A stretch of DNA of 64,000 bases from Eulemur rufifrons (taxonomy: Eukaryota > Chordata > Mammalia > Primates > Lemuridae): contig NC_090984.1 of the NCBI RefSeq assembly GCF_041146395.1, positions 85,261,114 through 85,325,113 on the forward strand, read 5' to 3'. Shown one piece after another: positions 1 to 53,886 of this stretch (its first letter is position 1; every line of letters begins with the position of its first letter). A program made the position numbers and the translations under genes. The notes below the pieces were generated by a model. The model did no database searches and was not told where the DNA came from. It saw only the letters and a program-made list of their open reading frames with translations.

Positions 1-380
1 CAAGTAAGTGATTATTAGATATTTGTCACAGTGGAGCAGAAAAATCCAATAGCATTAAAAAGGTTATAATCTATACCTGCTCTACTAAATCAAAGGTTGT
101 TTTATATGGTAATAGCTCAGTGAACAGGGACTTAGTCTAAACCTTTTCTGACCAGGACGTGTAAGGTGTTCAAAGATGCCCATCACAAAAAGTACTCATG
201 CTATTTATTAATTCAAAAGCATTCATTAATCACAGAATGATTTATATGCACAGAGCATTCTTTCAACTTATCTGCTCCAAATTATTAATTAGAAAACCAC
301 TGGAAAATCATGACTACACACTGTAAGTACCATGGGCACATTTTCTATTTTCATAAAGCCATTTTTAAAAACAGTATCTT

Positions 381-739
<359 letters not shown>

Positions 740-911
740 TCAATGCTTACTGTCACCCATTTAATTTATAGTATAGATTTTTAGTTAGGGCTTTAAGTCA
801 GGACATTCTTGAAGGAAAATACTAAATAGAAGTTAGTCCCTTGGGTTTAAATTTTTTTTCATAAATATCTTCTAGTATTATCAAATGGCCACTAGAGTAA
901 TTAAAAATAAG

Positions 912-1078
912 TGGCAGGACGGGCACGGTGGCTCAGGCCTATAATCCTAACAGTCTGGGAGGCTGAGGCAGGAAGATGGCTTGAGGCCAGGAGCGTGAGG
1001 TTGCTGTGAGCTAGGCTGACACCATGGCACTCTACCCCCGCAACAGAGCAAGACTCTCTGTCAACAACAGCAACAACA
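912..1078 (+). mobile_element. Alu, internally deleted
   Basis: The start of the left arm is joined directly to the end of the right arm (gctgtgagctaggctgacac); the middle of the element is missing. The tail is caacaacag-rich. Confidence 0.85.
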
Positions 1079-2220
1079 AAAACCTCAGTAATCTTTTTCA
1101 AACTACATAGGCCCCTTCCTTGTGAGATTCAAATACCTTTCCTTGTTTTTGTGACTATACAATAAAAACACAAAAATGGTTTTGGAGTTCCAATATTTTT
1201 GAACACACTATCGCATTTTCTTTCTTCTTCCTCCCCTTTTACGATTTTATAGAAATTAGTGGTTTTCACTACTATGTCACAGAATGAGGTAGCAGTGTGA
1301 AAACCTTGAGTTTGGAAAAATTCTTGTGGCAATTCTGTCATGAACCTATCTTCACAAAAACCACTGGTTTACCAGTCATACAAAATGAAAAAGATAGAAC
1401 ACGTGCAATCACAAAGGATAAGTTCAAGTACATATATTTAAGTACACTAACAAAATTAGAAGGAAAATCGGGAGCAACATTAATTGCCCGTACATACTTT
1501 TTTCTCTAATGTGATTTACACTCTTGTTTAAAAACATTTTACAGCTCAAATACTTTATTTAGACAGAATAAACAAGTATTACAAAGAAAAAGGAAATATT
1601 GATTATAATTTTACTAATACTTTGTAAGCCACATTTACGTCAAAACAGAACACCAATGCATATAGTAAATATTTTATACTTTTCTTAGCTTTAAAGACTT
1701 GAACTTTTTATAAAGTCTTTTTCTCTGTTAAATATCCCTTTCATGGAGGAACTAGAGGTAAAAACAAGCACATTTTACCTACAAATTTGGTGGGTTTTGC
1801 CTGCTATGAATGAATTTCCTGGAAACTGTGCTAAGCCATTTAGAGGAGGAAATGTGAAAAATAAACCAGCTTACCAAGAAAACAAAATTACTTCAATTCC
1901 TTTTCAAATTGATCACAAAATCTAATCTCTTGTGATATTAAAGAAAGAACTCAAAAATACCAAATTGGAGACAACTGGGGCCAATGTCCAGACTAATCTT
2001 GCCCCAGTCAGCAAGTTTTGCTTTCTCTTCTGTGTTGCACAGGACTCTCTTCTGCATTGAAGGGGACTTTGTTCATATCTCTTTTAAAGCACTTACTCAG
2101 GAGTAGTATAATGATTTTACAAGCCTATCTCTTTCAGGCCCCAAGCCTCATTTACCTTTGTGTAGTACAGCACATGTAGTCAGTATTACAACAAATACTT
2201 TTTATTAATTAATTAATTTA

Positions 2221-2853
<633 letters not shown>

Positions 2854-3840
2854 GAAAAATATTCTTATTCAAGTTTATTATTCTAGAATAAAGCCAGGAA
2901 AATATATTACTAAAACTATCCCACAATCAATTTATCACAGTATATACAAATAAGTATATTTTTATGAACAGACTTTTTAGCATATCTTCTTACTGTTTCA
3001 AATGCCTACTGCATAAGAATCCCCTCAGTAATTCTTCTTCTATAATAAGCTAGTCCTTAAGGGAGAAGTGTTTATTCTTTTACATTTTTAAAACAGAAAA
3101 AATAGTAAGTTTTTTTTTGCCACTAACTAGACTAGTGATCTCAAACAAATTATTTAGTCATTTTTGGACCTTAATTTTCTCATATGTAAAAACCGGGGAG
3201 AAGGGCTGGGAACACAGGAACTAGACCAAAAGAACTCAGTAGTTTCCATTCTTTTATCCTTGTAGGGATGCTAAACTATTGTAAAGGGTCTATGAATTCA
3301 CAGAAGCACCGTGAATTATCTGTAGACCAAATAAAAAAAGTTTCCACTTAATGTACTAGAATTTTCACATGTATGCAGATAATGTAATGTATAAATATAA
3401 ATTTATATTAAAATGTAATTTTTAGGTCTATAGAAGCTTATGTTATTACGAATTTTCTCTGTCAGCTGAGACTAAATGTAGAGCTATTATCATTTGGAGG
3501 TCATGAAATGTTCAACATTTAAAAAGGGCTCTTTTTGAGTCCACCCTGGGCAACATAGCGAGATAATATTAAATTAAATGAAAAACAAAATTATTCATCA
3601 CAAATGACTAATTCCACACACCTCCCCTACGATAATGACATTCACTAAAAAAATGAACCATCTTGAATAAATGATAGGCAGCATAGTAAAAATCCTTATA
3701 GGTTTAAACCGTAACCTCCTGTGAAGATAGACTATGAATTTTTTAGTTCAAATTACTAAATATTTGATTCCTGGAAATGGACATGCAAGACAGTCCTGAG
3801 AACAACCTATACCAAAAGAACTATTAAAAATAGTTAACTA

Positions 3841-4180
<340 letters not shown>

Positions 4181-4439
4181 ATAGTTAACTAATATATTTC
4201 TTCTGATACTAAATATGTCAATAATGGAATATCTGGAGATTATAATTGTAAAGATAAGACATACAGAATTAGCCAGTAATTCCCTTATGGTTCTTCACTA
4301 AGTTCAATTTTTAATTCTCTAAGACTATGTCTTCTCTTCTCAAACATCATACGATGCCAACCACTGCCTCCAAAAATACCCCGAATTGCTTCATAATCTG
4401 CCAAAAAACAGAAGCCAGAAACAGAAGATAGGAATTCCT

Positions 4440-4925
4440 GTCACCTTTCAACTACCAGATCTATCTGCATTTGTGCCTGTTTTCTTCCCTCTCACACAAC
4501 TGATAAAATGTCAGTCTTCCTATTTTAGACAAATGGTCTAAAATCTGTCATCATTTTTTTTTTTTAGGCTATCAGTCATTTGGTTGTCTCCTTTTTCTAC
4601 ATTGTCAATCTCACCCTCTTTACTAAATTCCATTGCCAAAATATTAGAAAAATGCTGTAGAATCACCCAAGTTAAATAATCCCTTCCTTGAGTTCTCATC
4701 CTCTTTTAGGTACTACCCCAAATCTCTGCTCCTCTTTATAGCCAAACTTCTTGAAAAGAGTTGTCCACATATTCTACTTTCACTTTGCCTCCCATTCCCA
4801 TCCCAATCTGGAATTTAACATTTTATCATGCCACAAAAACCACCCTTGTGAATCACCAATAATCTCCACATAGCCAAATTAAGAAGTCTTCTTGAACTTG
4901 ACATCTAACCTTATCTGATTTATAG
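4440..4925 (+). mobile_element. L2 LINE fragment, RT region
   Basis: Sense-strand similarity to the L2 reverse transcriptase region, e.g. 'gccaaacttcttgaaaagag' near 4741 and 'cccaatctggaatttaaca' near 4803. Decayed, with no open frame. Confidence 0.65.
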
Positions 4926-4929
4926 AATT

Positions 4930-5480
<551 letters not shown>

Positions 5481-5499
5481 TTAGATAATGCCCTCATCC

Positions 5500-6410
5500 T
5501 TTTTAATAACAGTTTTATTGAGACATTGTATAACTCACTTACCAAGAGTTCATATAGAATGCACCATTTGTATCATAGAGTATACAGTTCAGTAGTTTTT
5601 AGTATATTCAGAGCTGTGTTATCTATCATCACTAATTCCAGAACATTTTCATCACCCCACAAAGAAATTCCATGCCTATTAGTATTCTATTAGTATTCCC
5701 ACTCCCTATTCTCGGTTCCACTCTCACTCCTACCTACCCTTGACAACCACTGATCTACTTTTTGTCTCTATAGATAGCCTATTCTGGACATTTTAAATAA
5801 ATGAAATCATAAAATATGAGGCCTTTTGCATCTGTCTCCTTTCACTTAGCATAATGTTTTCAAAGTTTATCCATGTTGTAGCATGTATCAGCATCTCATT
5901 CCTTTTTATAGCCCAATAATATTCCATTATATGGATATACCACATTTTACTTATACATTTGTCAGTCGACAGATATTTACATTGTTTCTACTTTTTAGAT
6001 ATTATGAATAAATCTACTATGAACATTCAAGTGCAATTTTTTTATGAATGTTTTCTTTTCTCTTGGTTATGTACCTCGGAGTAGAACAGCTGAGTCATAT
6101 GGTAACTCTATGTTTAACCTTTTGAGGAACTGCCAAAGTGTACCATTTTGCATCCCCACCAGCAATGTTGGTGGGTACCAATTTTTCCATATCTTTACTG
6201 TTCATCTTTCTAATTATAACCATCCTAGTGGTTGTGAAGTAGTATCTCTTTGTGATTTTGATTTGCATTTCCCTAATGAACATCTTTACAAGTGCTTAAT
6301 GGCCAGTGAATATCTTCTTTGGAGAAATGTCTATTGAATCCTCTGCTCAATCTTAAATTGGGTTGTCTTGTTTCAGTTGTAAGAATTCTTTTTGAACTAA
6401 AGTCCAGGCC
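5500..6410 (-). mobile_element. Old L1 3' fragment
   Basis: Antisense L1 ORF2 end and 3' region, recognisable by attccattatatggatata, gatttgcatttccctaatga and similar phrases. Badly decayed. Confidence 0.8.
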
Positions 6411-6516
6411 ATTAAAAAAGAAAAAAGAAAAAAGAAAAAAAATCTTTAGGTACTCTACACAAGTCCCTTATCACACATATGATTAGTTTACCTTTTTAAA
6501 ATTATTTATTTAATTT

Positions 6517-6815
6517 TATTTTTTAGAGACAGAGTTCTCATTCTGTCACCCAGGCTAGAGTACAGTTGCATAATCATAGCTCACTGCAGCCTCCAACTCC
6601 TGGGATCAAGTGATCCTTTCTCTGACCTCAGCCTCCCCAGTAGCTAGGACTACAGGTGCATGGCCCCATGTCCTGCTAATTTGTAAAAGTTTTTGTAAAG
6701 ACAAGGTCTCACTATGTGGCCCATGCTGGTCTTGAACTCCTGGCCTCAAGTGATCCTCCTGCCTCGGCCTCCCAAAGTGCTGACATTACAGGTGTGAGCC
6801 ACACTGCACTTAGGC
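6517..6815 (-). mobile_element. Alu
   Basis: Reverse dimer from tttagagacagag to gtgagccacactgca. Diverged. Confidence 0.87.
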
Positions 6816-7094
6816 AACGCTCCACTTTAAATGCTACCTCTGTTAAGAGTCTTCTATGATCATCCCACCCAGAACTTGCTCTTCTGTTTTTTCCATCATG
6901 AGTCTGGTCAGATTAATTAGCTGAATTTATCTCAAGTAGTAATTAGTATTTCACTTGTGTTATGTGTCTCTCCAATCAGACTATAAACTCCATGAAAGCA
7001 GAGGCCTCTTTGTTCACCAAATACCTATACAATGTCACTGACAATCTTTTTTTGCTTTTAATACATCTCTTTTGGTAGATGATGGAAATGCTCT

Positions 7095-7215
7095 ATTTAT
7101 CTAGAGACAGAGTTTCACTATGTTGCCCAGGCTGGTCACAAATTCCTGGGCTCAAGTGATCGTTCCACCTTAGCCTCCTGAGTAGCTGGGATCACATGCA
7201 TGCCCCACTGTGGCC
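7095..7215 (-). mobile_element. Alu monomer fragment
   Basis: About one arm only (gagacagagtttcactatg ... gtagctgggatcaca). Confidence 0.75.
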
Positions 7216-7723
7216 CACCTCACTGACAATCTTTTAGACCAAGAAGATACCAGGAATCAAAAGAGGAAAATCTTCAGCACAGTACTAAGTTGATACTCTC
7301 TGAACTAAGAATTCTATACTTGCAGTCAACTATTAAAATGCTATTAGCCCCTTCCCGAATTATAATAATTAAGAAAAAAAATCTCAAAAAGCAGCTAAAT
7401 TATATATATTTAATTCTAAATCACAGTTAAAAAAAAAAAAAAGACTATAATAAAAGGTAAAATGCCATGTTTAACCAGAACTCCCCTCCCTGTCTGGCTG
7501 AAATGATGCTACAGTCACACTAACAAACTTAATTTCTATTCTGTTCAACAAGTTTCAAATAAAGCAATTGGTTGAAAGCATCAACGTGAATATAAACAAA
7601 TTCCTAATAGTGACTATGGAAAGCAAGTAAATAGACTAAGATGAAGGACAAACAAATACACTCACACAAAGAATTTCAAAGTTACTTTTTAGAGTCAACT
7701 TCACACATTTTGTCATAGCCCAC

Positions 7724-46411
<38,688 letters not shown>

Positions 46412-46658
46412 CTTTTCCTACCTGGAAATGTTTTATAAAAGCTAGTCTTATTATTTTAAATGAGAGAAAAGCCAGGAGGCTTAAGGGGAAGAGCTTAGTC
46501 TCCTCCCGGGCATGCCCTCCGCAGCCCCCTGTTCCGCAGGCCCGTGTCCCCCACCAGGGTGGCAACGGCAGGATATAGCAGAGGGTCTGTCAGACGATAA
46601 GCCGGGAAGAGAACACGCTTCTCCTTGGTGGGCGCTGGAAGCGAGAGTGAGGACTCAC

Positions 46659-46760
46659 CCGGGTGATCGGGCCTCCGCGACCGAGGGAACGAGAGCCGCG
46701 AGCATCCGCGTAGAGCTGCTTCCCGCGCTCGGCCGCGCTCCCCACATTGCGCCTGCGCCG
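46659..46760 (-). other. WDHD1: WDHD1 exon 1 (5' UTR; outer edge uncertain)
   Basis: Read on the minus strand, a strong donor (CCCGG|GTGAGT) lies at 46658-46653, so a non-coding first exon ends at 46659. It would join the acceptor before 46421, across a 237-bp intron. The 5' edge is a guess inside the CpG island; no transcript data were available. The exon contains an ATG at 46705 opening a short upstream ORF. Confidence 0.6.
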
Positions 46761-46859
46761 CCCCGCCCACACCCAGCGCGGGTCCCGACCGAGGTCGCGG
46801 GGCGGTGGCGTCAGCTGCGCGCCCTCCGCGTGGAGAAGAGCCGGCCGCTGAGGGAGCGA

Positions 46860-46882
46860 GGGAGGGAGGGAGGAAGGGAGGG
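46860..46882 (+). promoter_or_regulatory. G-run tract able to form a G-quadruplex
   Basis: Five GGG runs (46860-62, 46864-66, 46868-70, 46876-78, 46880-82) with loops of 1-5 bases fit the canonical quadruplex pattern. It lies between the two presumed start sites. Confidence 0.55.
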
Positions 46883-46929
46883 AGCTGAACACGGAAGTGG
46901 TGGTGGCGCCTGGGAAGCAGGCGGAGGCT

Positions 46930-47004
46930 ATGACCGCGACGACTGGGATGAGGACGGAGCGCCGAGGGGAGGGTGGGAGTTGCAGAAAAGCATCCGCCTT
47001 GTAG
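46930..47004 (+). other. Upstream ORF 1 in the SOCS4 leader (24 codons)
   Basis: An ATG at 46930 opens a frame ending TAG at 47004, wholly inside the presumed SOCS4 exon 1. It is Arg/Gly/Thr-rich and unlike any protein I know. Its relevance depends on the start site lying upstream. Confidence 0.4.
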
Positions 47005-47024
47005 GACCCACACGAGGTGCAGGA

Positions 47025-47111
47025 ATGGCTGGGCCTCCCTTCTCCACTTCAGCGAGCACCGAGAGTGTTGGCGATGGTGATGGCGGCGGTTACTCGGCCA
47101 GCCCCAGTTAA
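47025..47111 (+). other. Upstream ORF 2 in the SOCS4 leader (28 codons)
   Basis: ATG at 47025 with A at -3 and G at +4, ending TAA at 47111, 15 bases before the exon 1 donor. It encodes a Ser/Gly-rich peptide (MAGPPFSTSAS...). The context is good for initiation, so it may reduce SOCS4 translation. Confidence 0.45.
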
Positions 47112-48419
47112 GCTGCGTCCTGGGAGGTGAGTGGGGGAAGGGTGGCCGCTGCCTGGCCTCGCAGGCCGGGGTCTTCCAGGATCTCCTCCCAGGCAACGGT
47201 ATCTGTGTCTCTGAACGGATCCAGCCCATCTTTGGGGCTCGGTTAGAGACAGATCTTTGGGCATCTTCTCTGGAGAAGAAAAAAGTGAGATCTTTTCGAG
47301 CCTCTAATCTTCACATCCTTTGTGCCCTCACCTTGTCATATCTGTAGAGGTAAAGGAGGAAAGGCTTAATTTCAGTTCCAGTTGATTACTGTCGGCCCCT
47401 GGAGGTATGGCTGTACGTTAATGTTTATTGTTTTCGACTCTATCAAGATGTCATTTAAGAAAAAAGTAACTTGTGTTTCGCTATTCAGATGCCACCTAAA
47501 GTTTACTCAAGTGCATATTTAGATCCAAAAGAAGAGTTAGAACTAAACTCTGTTGTTGAATACTTCCATTTGATCCTTAGAGTCTCTGCTAAGGTGTTGG
47601 CCATTAAGTTTATGCTTCTCTGTGTCTTCATGTTCTCCATATTGGTAGACCATTCTCTGATGAAAACCTTCACAATGATACTCTTTCGTTAGTACTTATC
47701 TTTGAGAATTTTTCTGGGGTTTTGTGACACTCACCTTTCAGCCTCAATCAGACTTATTTTATGACCTAAGCGAGACTCATCCGTTGTGGAGATTTCCCTA
47801 TTGTCTGTCAGTCTAGTTCATTGTGAAAAGTTGCAAGCACACGGACAAACCGTCTTGTTCTTACCGTGGTGGCATTGTTTTTAGTACCAGAGCTCCAGAT
47901 AGGCTTGCTAGACACTGAGATTTGTATATGAATGAAGAGGGAGAGTGATTGGTTCAAAAAGAACTTGGGATTTTTGGAAATAAAACCTACTATTGATTTC
48001 CCACAAGAGCAAAGTTACCCTGAAATGATGCTTTCTGAGTGACCTAATTTTATTTGGAGATCAATGGTTTTTTTAATAGACTGATTTATAATTTTTTTAT
48101 CCAAGTAACTTGAATATCATTGGAGGAGTAGAGTATGGGGTTCAAGATGAACTCTGATAATATTCGTCTCTGTATTAAATAAATCATGATGAGATTTTAG
48201 TGTAGTACTGTTCAGAGCCCAGCATAAGAAGAATCTCAGCATTAGATTATACGTATAAAATGCCTTAGCTATAACATCTATAATATTAAAATCATGGGAC
48301 TTTAAAACTATGAATGGTGTCCATGCATCTGTCCTTTGTGTCTGGCTTTTTCCCCTTACCAGTCAAGCCGTTTGATTCATAGGTTAAAGAAAAATTTCCT
48401 TTGCAAATTTTACATGTAT

Positions 48420-48600
48420 GGAAAGAGCTTGGGCCTTAAAGTTCAACAGCCCTAGGTTTTCATTTTGACCCTGACACATTGTGTGACCTTGAGTATGTTT
48501 TTTTACTTTCCTGAAAGCTGGATTCTTCATCTAAAATGGAGGTGATGTTTACTTCTCTCAAATTTTTAGAGTACATAGGAGATACTCATGGATGTGTAAA
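48420..48600 (+). repeat. MIR
   Basis: 'tgacacattgtgtgaccttg' and 'ctaaaatggaggtgatg' are the MIR core in sense. Confidence 0.75.
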
Positions 48601-49539
48601 ACTGTTATTAATGTCTCATGTTAATGGAGTACTTTGGGTGGATATTTAGTGGTTTCCTTTAAAGTGGAGTTTGTTTAATTATCCATCAAAAATTTTCAAA
48701 TATTAAAAGATGTATTCTTGCCTTTGCTAGTATGATATGTTTTCACAATTTCATTTGTTTCATTTGAATGCTTACAAATTGTAATGTCTTCAGTAAGTTC
48801 ATGGTCTTCTTGAGGGAAATAGACATTTAAACAATAAGTACAAAATGATAATGTAGTAATGAAACATGTATAACTTAAATATTAGCAAAATTGTCTGGTT
48901 TTAGTAAAGATAACGTAGCTTTTTAAAAAGAAATCAATGTAGCTGTCACTTATATGAGCGTCAGTAATTTCCAAATGGATTTATTCATCATTAACAGTGC
49001 ATGTCTCATAGGTATGGGTAGCTGAATGAACTGACTGAAAATGACGCCAAGGTCGCAGATTCAATTGCAGTGAAAGTTGGTTAGCTTTGCTCTGTTGAAA
49101 CCACTCATAGTCTCATAAATAGTGTTGGTCTCAAGGGCAATTGGGTGAGAAAACATGAATAAATTACCATTCTACCAATGGTGGTTATTGTCTATCTATA
49201 TAATATAATATAATCTTACAGAGTTTAGCCAAGAGGCTGTACCAGTATTGACTTATGGAAGCAGTTTAAAAAATGATTTTTCAGTAAAATATACACTTGG
49301 TATAAAAATCATTAATCCTGTGAAAGGTAAGGTTAGAAGAGAGTGTGGCTGAGAAAAAAGTATTGAAAAAATAACATTGAAGGCAGGCTTAGAAATCTGA
49401 AGATTTTTATATCTCTTACCTGTGTCCTGAAACTTACTAGCCTGTTTATTTTCAGGGTTAAATAATACTTTCCTGTGTATAAACTTCATATGGCATAAAA
49501 GGAACAGTAAAAGTCCCTCTCCTACCTAGACTGCCTGCC

Positions 49540-49770
49540 ACCCAGTTCCCCTGGGCTAAAGAGCCAGTATTTGATTTTTGTGTTACAGTGACACTGGATC
49601 CTTACCACAGCAAGACAGAGATAATCAATGTTTTATAGATGGAAAAAACTAAGACTCAGGAAGATTGTGATTTATCTAAAGACACACCTAGCAATAAATG
49701 TCAGAGCTAGGAATGGAAGCCAGGTCTTGTGCCTAATCCAGCGTAGTCTACCACACTGCCTCTCTGAATC
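49540..49770 (-). repeat. MIR, probably reverse
   Basis: 'gttttatagatggaaaaaac' and 'agagctaggaatggaagcca' are typical of antisense MIR. Confidence 0.7.
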
Positions 49771-50019
49771 ATAGCTGTTGCCACAAAACTTAGAATTTAG
49801 TAAAACTCATCACAGCATAAAAGCAATTTTATTTAAGTCTAGAGTCACCTTTTACTGGTCTGTAGGTGAAACTTGTTACACAACCTTATGTAATTGTTAC
49901 AAAGCAGTGAAAAGAATAATCTATAATTAGTTGTTTTGTTTTGTTTTTTTAAAACCTTGCACATTATAAGTTGGCTTGCAAGAAACTACAAATATTTTGT
50001 CATTAAAATTTTGGTTACT

Positions 50020-50365
<346 letters not shown>

Positions 50366-50619
50366 TTTTTGGTTACTTATACCCATAATATTTTTGTAAA
50401 GAATTTAAAACTTTAAAACTTTTTTAAATAACATTTAATATCAGGAATAATATACTTTATGATATTTCAGAAATGCTGGAGCCTCCTTGACCTCAGATTT
50501 TCAACGTATGTTTTTGCACAGATTTTCTAGTCTTATATGAAGCCTTTGTATCTTCTCTTTTTTCTTAATTGTGCCACTTTCCCACCTCTCATTTTTAGAA
50601 ATCAGCTTCTTCACGAAAA

Positions 50620-50860
50620 GTTCTGGGTAATACTAGGAAACAGCTAATACTTATTTTCATTAAACTCAATATATGTTGTTGTCATACATTTTAATCCGGT
50701 AGTAAAGCCACGAGGTAGCTGGCATTATCCAGATTTTACAGGGGGAAAACTGAAGCCAAATGAGATTTTAAAAAGCAGGTAACATACCTAATGAGTGGCA
50801 AACTCTGAATTTTAGCCCACGTTTGACAGTTTAGCAGGTCATGCTATTTCATCTGCACCA
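50620..50860 (-). repeat. MIR
   Basis: 'ggcattatccagattttaca' and 'gtggcaaactctgaatttta' are MIR in reverse. Confidence 0.65.
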
Positions 50861-51037
50861 TACTTATTTTTAAATATGATATAATGGAAAACAGTGTAGG
50901 TTGTTAATTTTTTATGGATCGTTAAATCTTTAAAATTTTCTTTTTAGGCTACATTGGTCATTATAGGAAAAATGACTTCAAGGAAATAGACCAAAGTGTC
51001 AAAATTGCTTGCCTCTAAGCAATGAAATTACAGTTTT

Positions 51038-51060
51038 TTCCTCCTTTTTAAAAGGAGGAA
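51038..51060. repeat. Short perfect palindrome
   Basis: Eleven-base arms (TTCCTCCTTTT / AAAAGGAGGAA) around a single T. Confidence 0.9.
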
Positions 51061-53137
51061 TGATCCTTTTTAAAAGAATCTAAATGATCCATATATCAAT
51101 TTAATGAGCATATATTGTTTTTATAATTAAAAAATTACAAATTGGAAGGAAAAAAATAAATCTGTTCAATCTGATTTATTCCACAAAGTGTTTCAGAAGT
51201 GTATCTTAAATATTCTGGTTTCTTAAATTCTGTTAATCTTCCTGCTACTTTTAGAAGTGCATGTACTGCCAGCTCTTAGTTTCCTGCTGATTCTTCGCTC
51301 TAAATTAGCCTTCTTCAATGATAGATTCCTAGACATTTCTCCTTTTCTTTAGCTAATAAGCTCAGAGAATACACACTCATTTTAATATTAGTCCATTAAT
51401 GTTTCTCCAAAATTTCTTCCACAAAAATGATTTGTGGTGAGTTATAATAAATATGGGGAGCTGTGGCTTAAGTGAATTTCTTTACTGAAGGACCTCCTGG
51501 AACCTTTTGCCAAGTGTGCTTCATATTCATCCAGAGGAGAAGTGTTTTGAAACTTACTTGACAAGAGAGCCCCTTTTTCTTCAGAATATATATTAATGTC
51601 TTTTATAACTAATGTCCACAAGAGTACAGATTTGGGAATGCTGGCATAAGCAAACTATCATTAGGAAGGTAGAAAAGTGAGGAGAAAGGAGGGTGTAGTG
51701 GTACTAAAATCAATGATTCCTTTTTTTTTTTTTTTAATTACCATTAAGTTCCATGAGCCCTGTCTCAGTGGCATGAAAAAAGGAGATACTTTAAAATATT
51801 TATTGGAAAGTGAACCTGTATTACTTTTGTAATGAGAAAAACTTTTTTTTTCCCCAGAGGTTGTCCATATGAACAAACTGGTTTTCACATTTTTTTCCTT
51901 AACATTCCAAGGAGTTCATATGTTGTCTGCTATCCAGTAAATTCCATTTGTGTAGTCTAAATGTTTCTACAGACTCCAACTCAAATATCACAGACTATGA
52001 CCAAAATACTTTCAAGGAGTTTTTGGGCACATGATGACAGGTAAACTTTGAAATCATGGCTTTAGTAGGGAAAGTCCCAGGGCTGAATTACTACCAGAAT
52101 AATAATTTATTTGTGAATTCTTTGTGTAGTATATTGAATTATTCTTTAAAGGATCAAATTTATTTCAATGTAGTAGTTACATTAATTGTGGTCTTAGATA
52201 TACATCAGCATTGTAGACATAAGTACTTCAATGAATAATTAATTAATACAATAATGCTCTGTTACCCAACATCATAGAGAATACTAATGAGTTTTCTAGA
52301 TAAATGAAGCTTTTAATCCTTTAATTCTTAGGTTTTAATTATTTTCTTTAGAAATCTTGGATTAAAGTCACCTTCCCTGCCTTATTTAATATAGCTAAAT
52401 ATTATTTAAATTTTTTGCTAGTGAAAATCAACACAATGCGCATTCATTGTGTTATTGCTATCATTGCATTGATGGTAGAATCTGGGAGCAAATAGTAACA
52501 GAATCTGGGAACTTGCCTTCTTGAAAAGACTTTTATGTAAACTTGCTTTTTAGACATTTGCCTTTTGCTCATTAAGAAATAATGATTTTTAAAAAAAAGA
52601 TGTCACTGTGTACTCCCCAGGGCAGTGTAACATAGCTGCCTTCATAAAAAATTAATTATTGAATCAAGAGCCACAGCAGCCTTCTCCCAAATGATTCTTT
52701 CACTTTCTTAAAAAAAAAAAAAAGAAAGAAAGAAAAAGCTTCTCTTCAGCTCCCATCAAAGATCTTTGATTTGTCAGTGTCTTTCAGACTATCATCTTTG
52801 GTTTCTGTATCACATATATTGGTGATAAATCCACCTTATCATTTTGTATCTCCTCTTCTACTTCATTTATACAAAGTTTGCATAAAATTCCAAGAATTAA
52901 TGATAGGCTATCTGGAACAACTCATGCAGATTCAGAACGCTACACTTTTTTTTTACATTTAGATTTTTCATGTATAGTCAGGACACCAAAGCACCTTTTT
53001 AAAAAATTCATCTGTAGTCTTGTAATAATACAAATAATTTTGTTTTCACTAAAAATTAATAGTTCTTTTTATTGAGCAATATGCTTTAAATTTTTTATTT
53101 TCTTAAAAATAAAAGTGTTTTCAAGAAGGCAAGTTCC

Positions 53138-53581
<444 letters not shown>

Positions 53582-53886
53582 TTATTACTTTTTTGTAGAA
53601 AAATCAAATAATGGTGAAGGAAATTCTGAATATCTTTTTTCTAATAAGACCTCTCCATAGCATAAGGTTTTTTGAAGCAGTTACTTTCTCAATAATTGTT
53701 AAGCTGTTACCTATGCCATGAAGTGACGGATTAAATGCATGTGTTTTTTAAAAATATATCTACTTGCTAAGTAGCTTCTGAGAGCCATTTGTTATCTAAC
53801 TACTTCGTCTTGAGATAACTAGCAAACCTGTGTTTGCTAGTTACAAAATTTCCATGGTCATATCTCATTACAAAATATTGTAATAG

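Larger units (their letters stand above)
46900..47126 (+). other. SOCS4: SOCS4 exon 1 (5' UTR; start uncertain)
   Basis: A strong donor (GGGAG|GTGAGT) at 47127 ends a plus-strand first exon that would splice to the acceptor at 61316. The 5' edge is a guess near the ETS-like site. Two short upstream ORFs (46930-47004 and 47025-47111) lie inside if transcription starts before them. Confidence 0.6.
46500..47230. promoter_or_regulatory. CpG-island bidirectional promoter of WDHD1 and SOCS4
   Basis: This is the only clearly GC- and CpG-rich stretch of the window. It sits between the divergent first exons of WDHD1 (donor at 46658, minus strand) and SOCS4 (donor at 47127, plus strand). No TATA box is evident. 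Sites seen by eye: an E2F-like TTCCCGCG (46720-46727), an NRF1-like TGCGCCTGCGCC (46748-46759), a GC box (46761-46770) and an ETS-type ACGGAAGT (46891-46898). An E2F site would suit a replication gene. The long ORFs across this island look like by-products of its GC content. Confidence 0.85.

Noticed and set aside
46512..47111. Plus-strand ORF of 199 codons in the promoter
   Set aside because: Same cause; only its last part (from the ATG at 47025) could lie in the SOCS4 leader and was kept as an upstream ORF.
46495..47229. Long minus-strand ORF of 244 codons in the promoter
   Set aside because: It lies in a CpG island where stop codons are rare, crosses both gene starts, is Arg/Pro-rich and resembles no protein I know.
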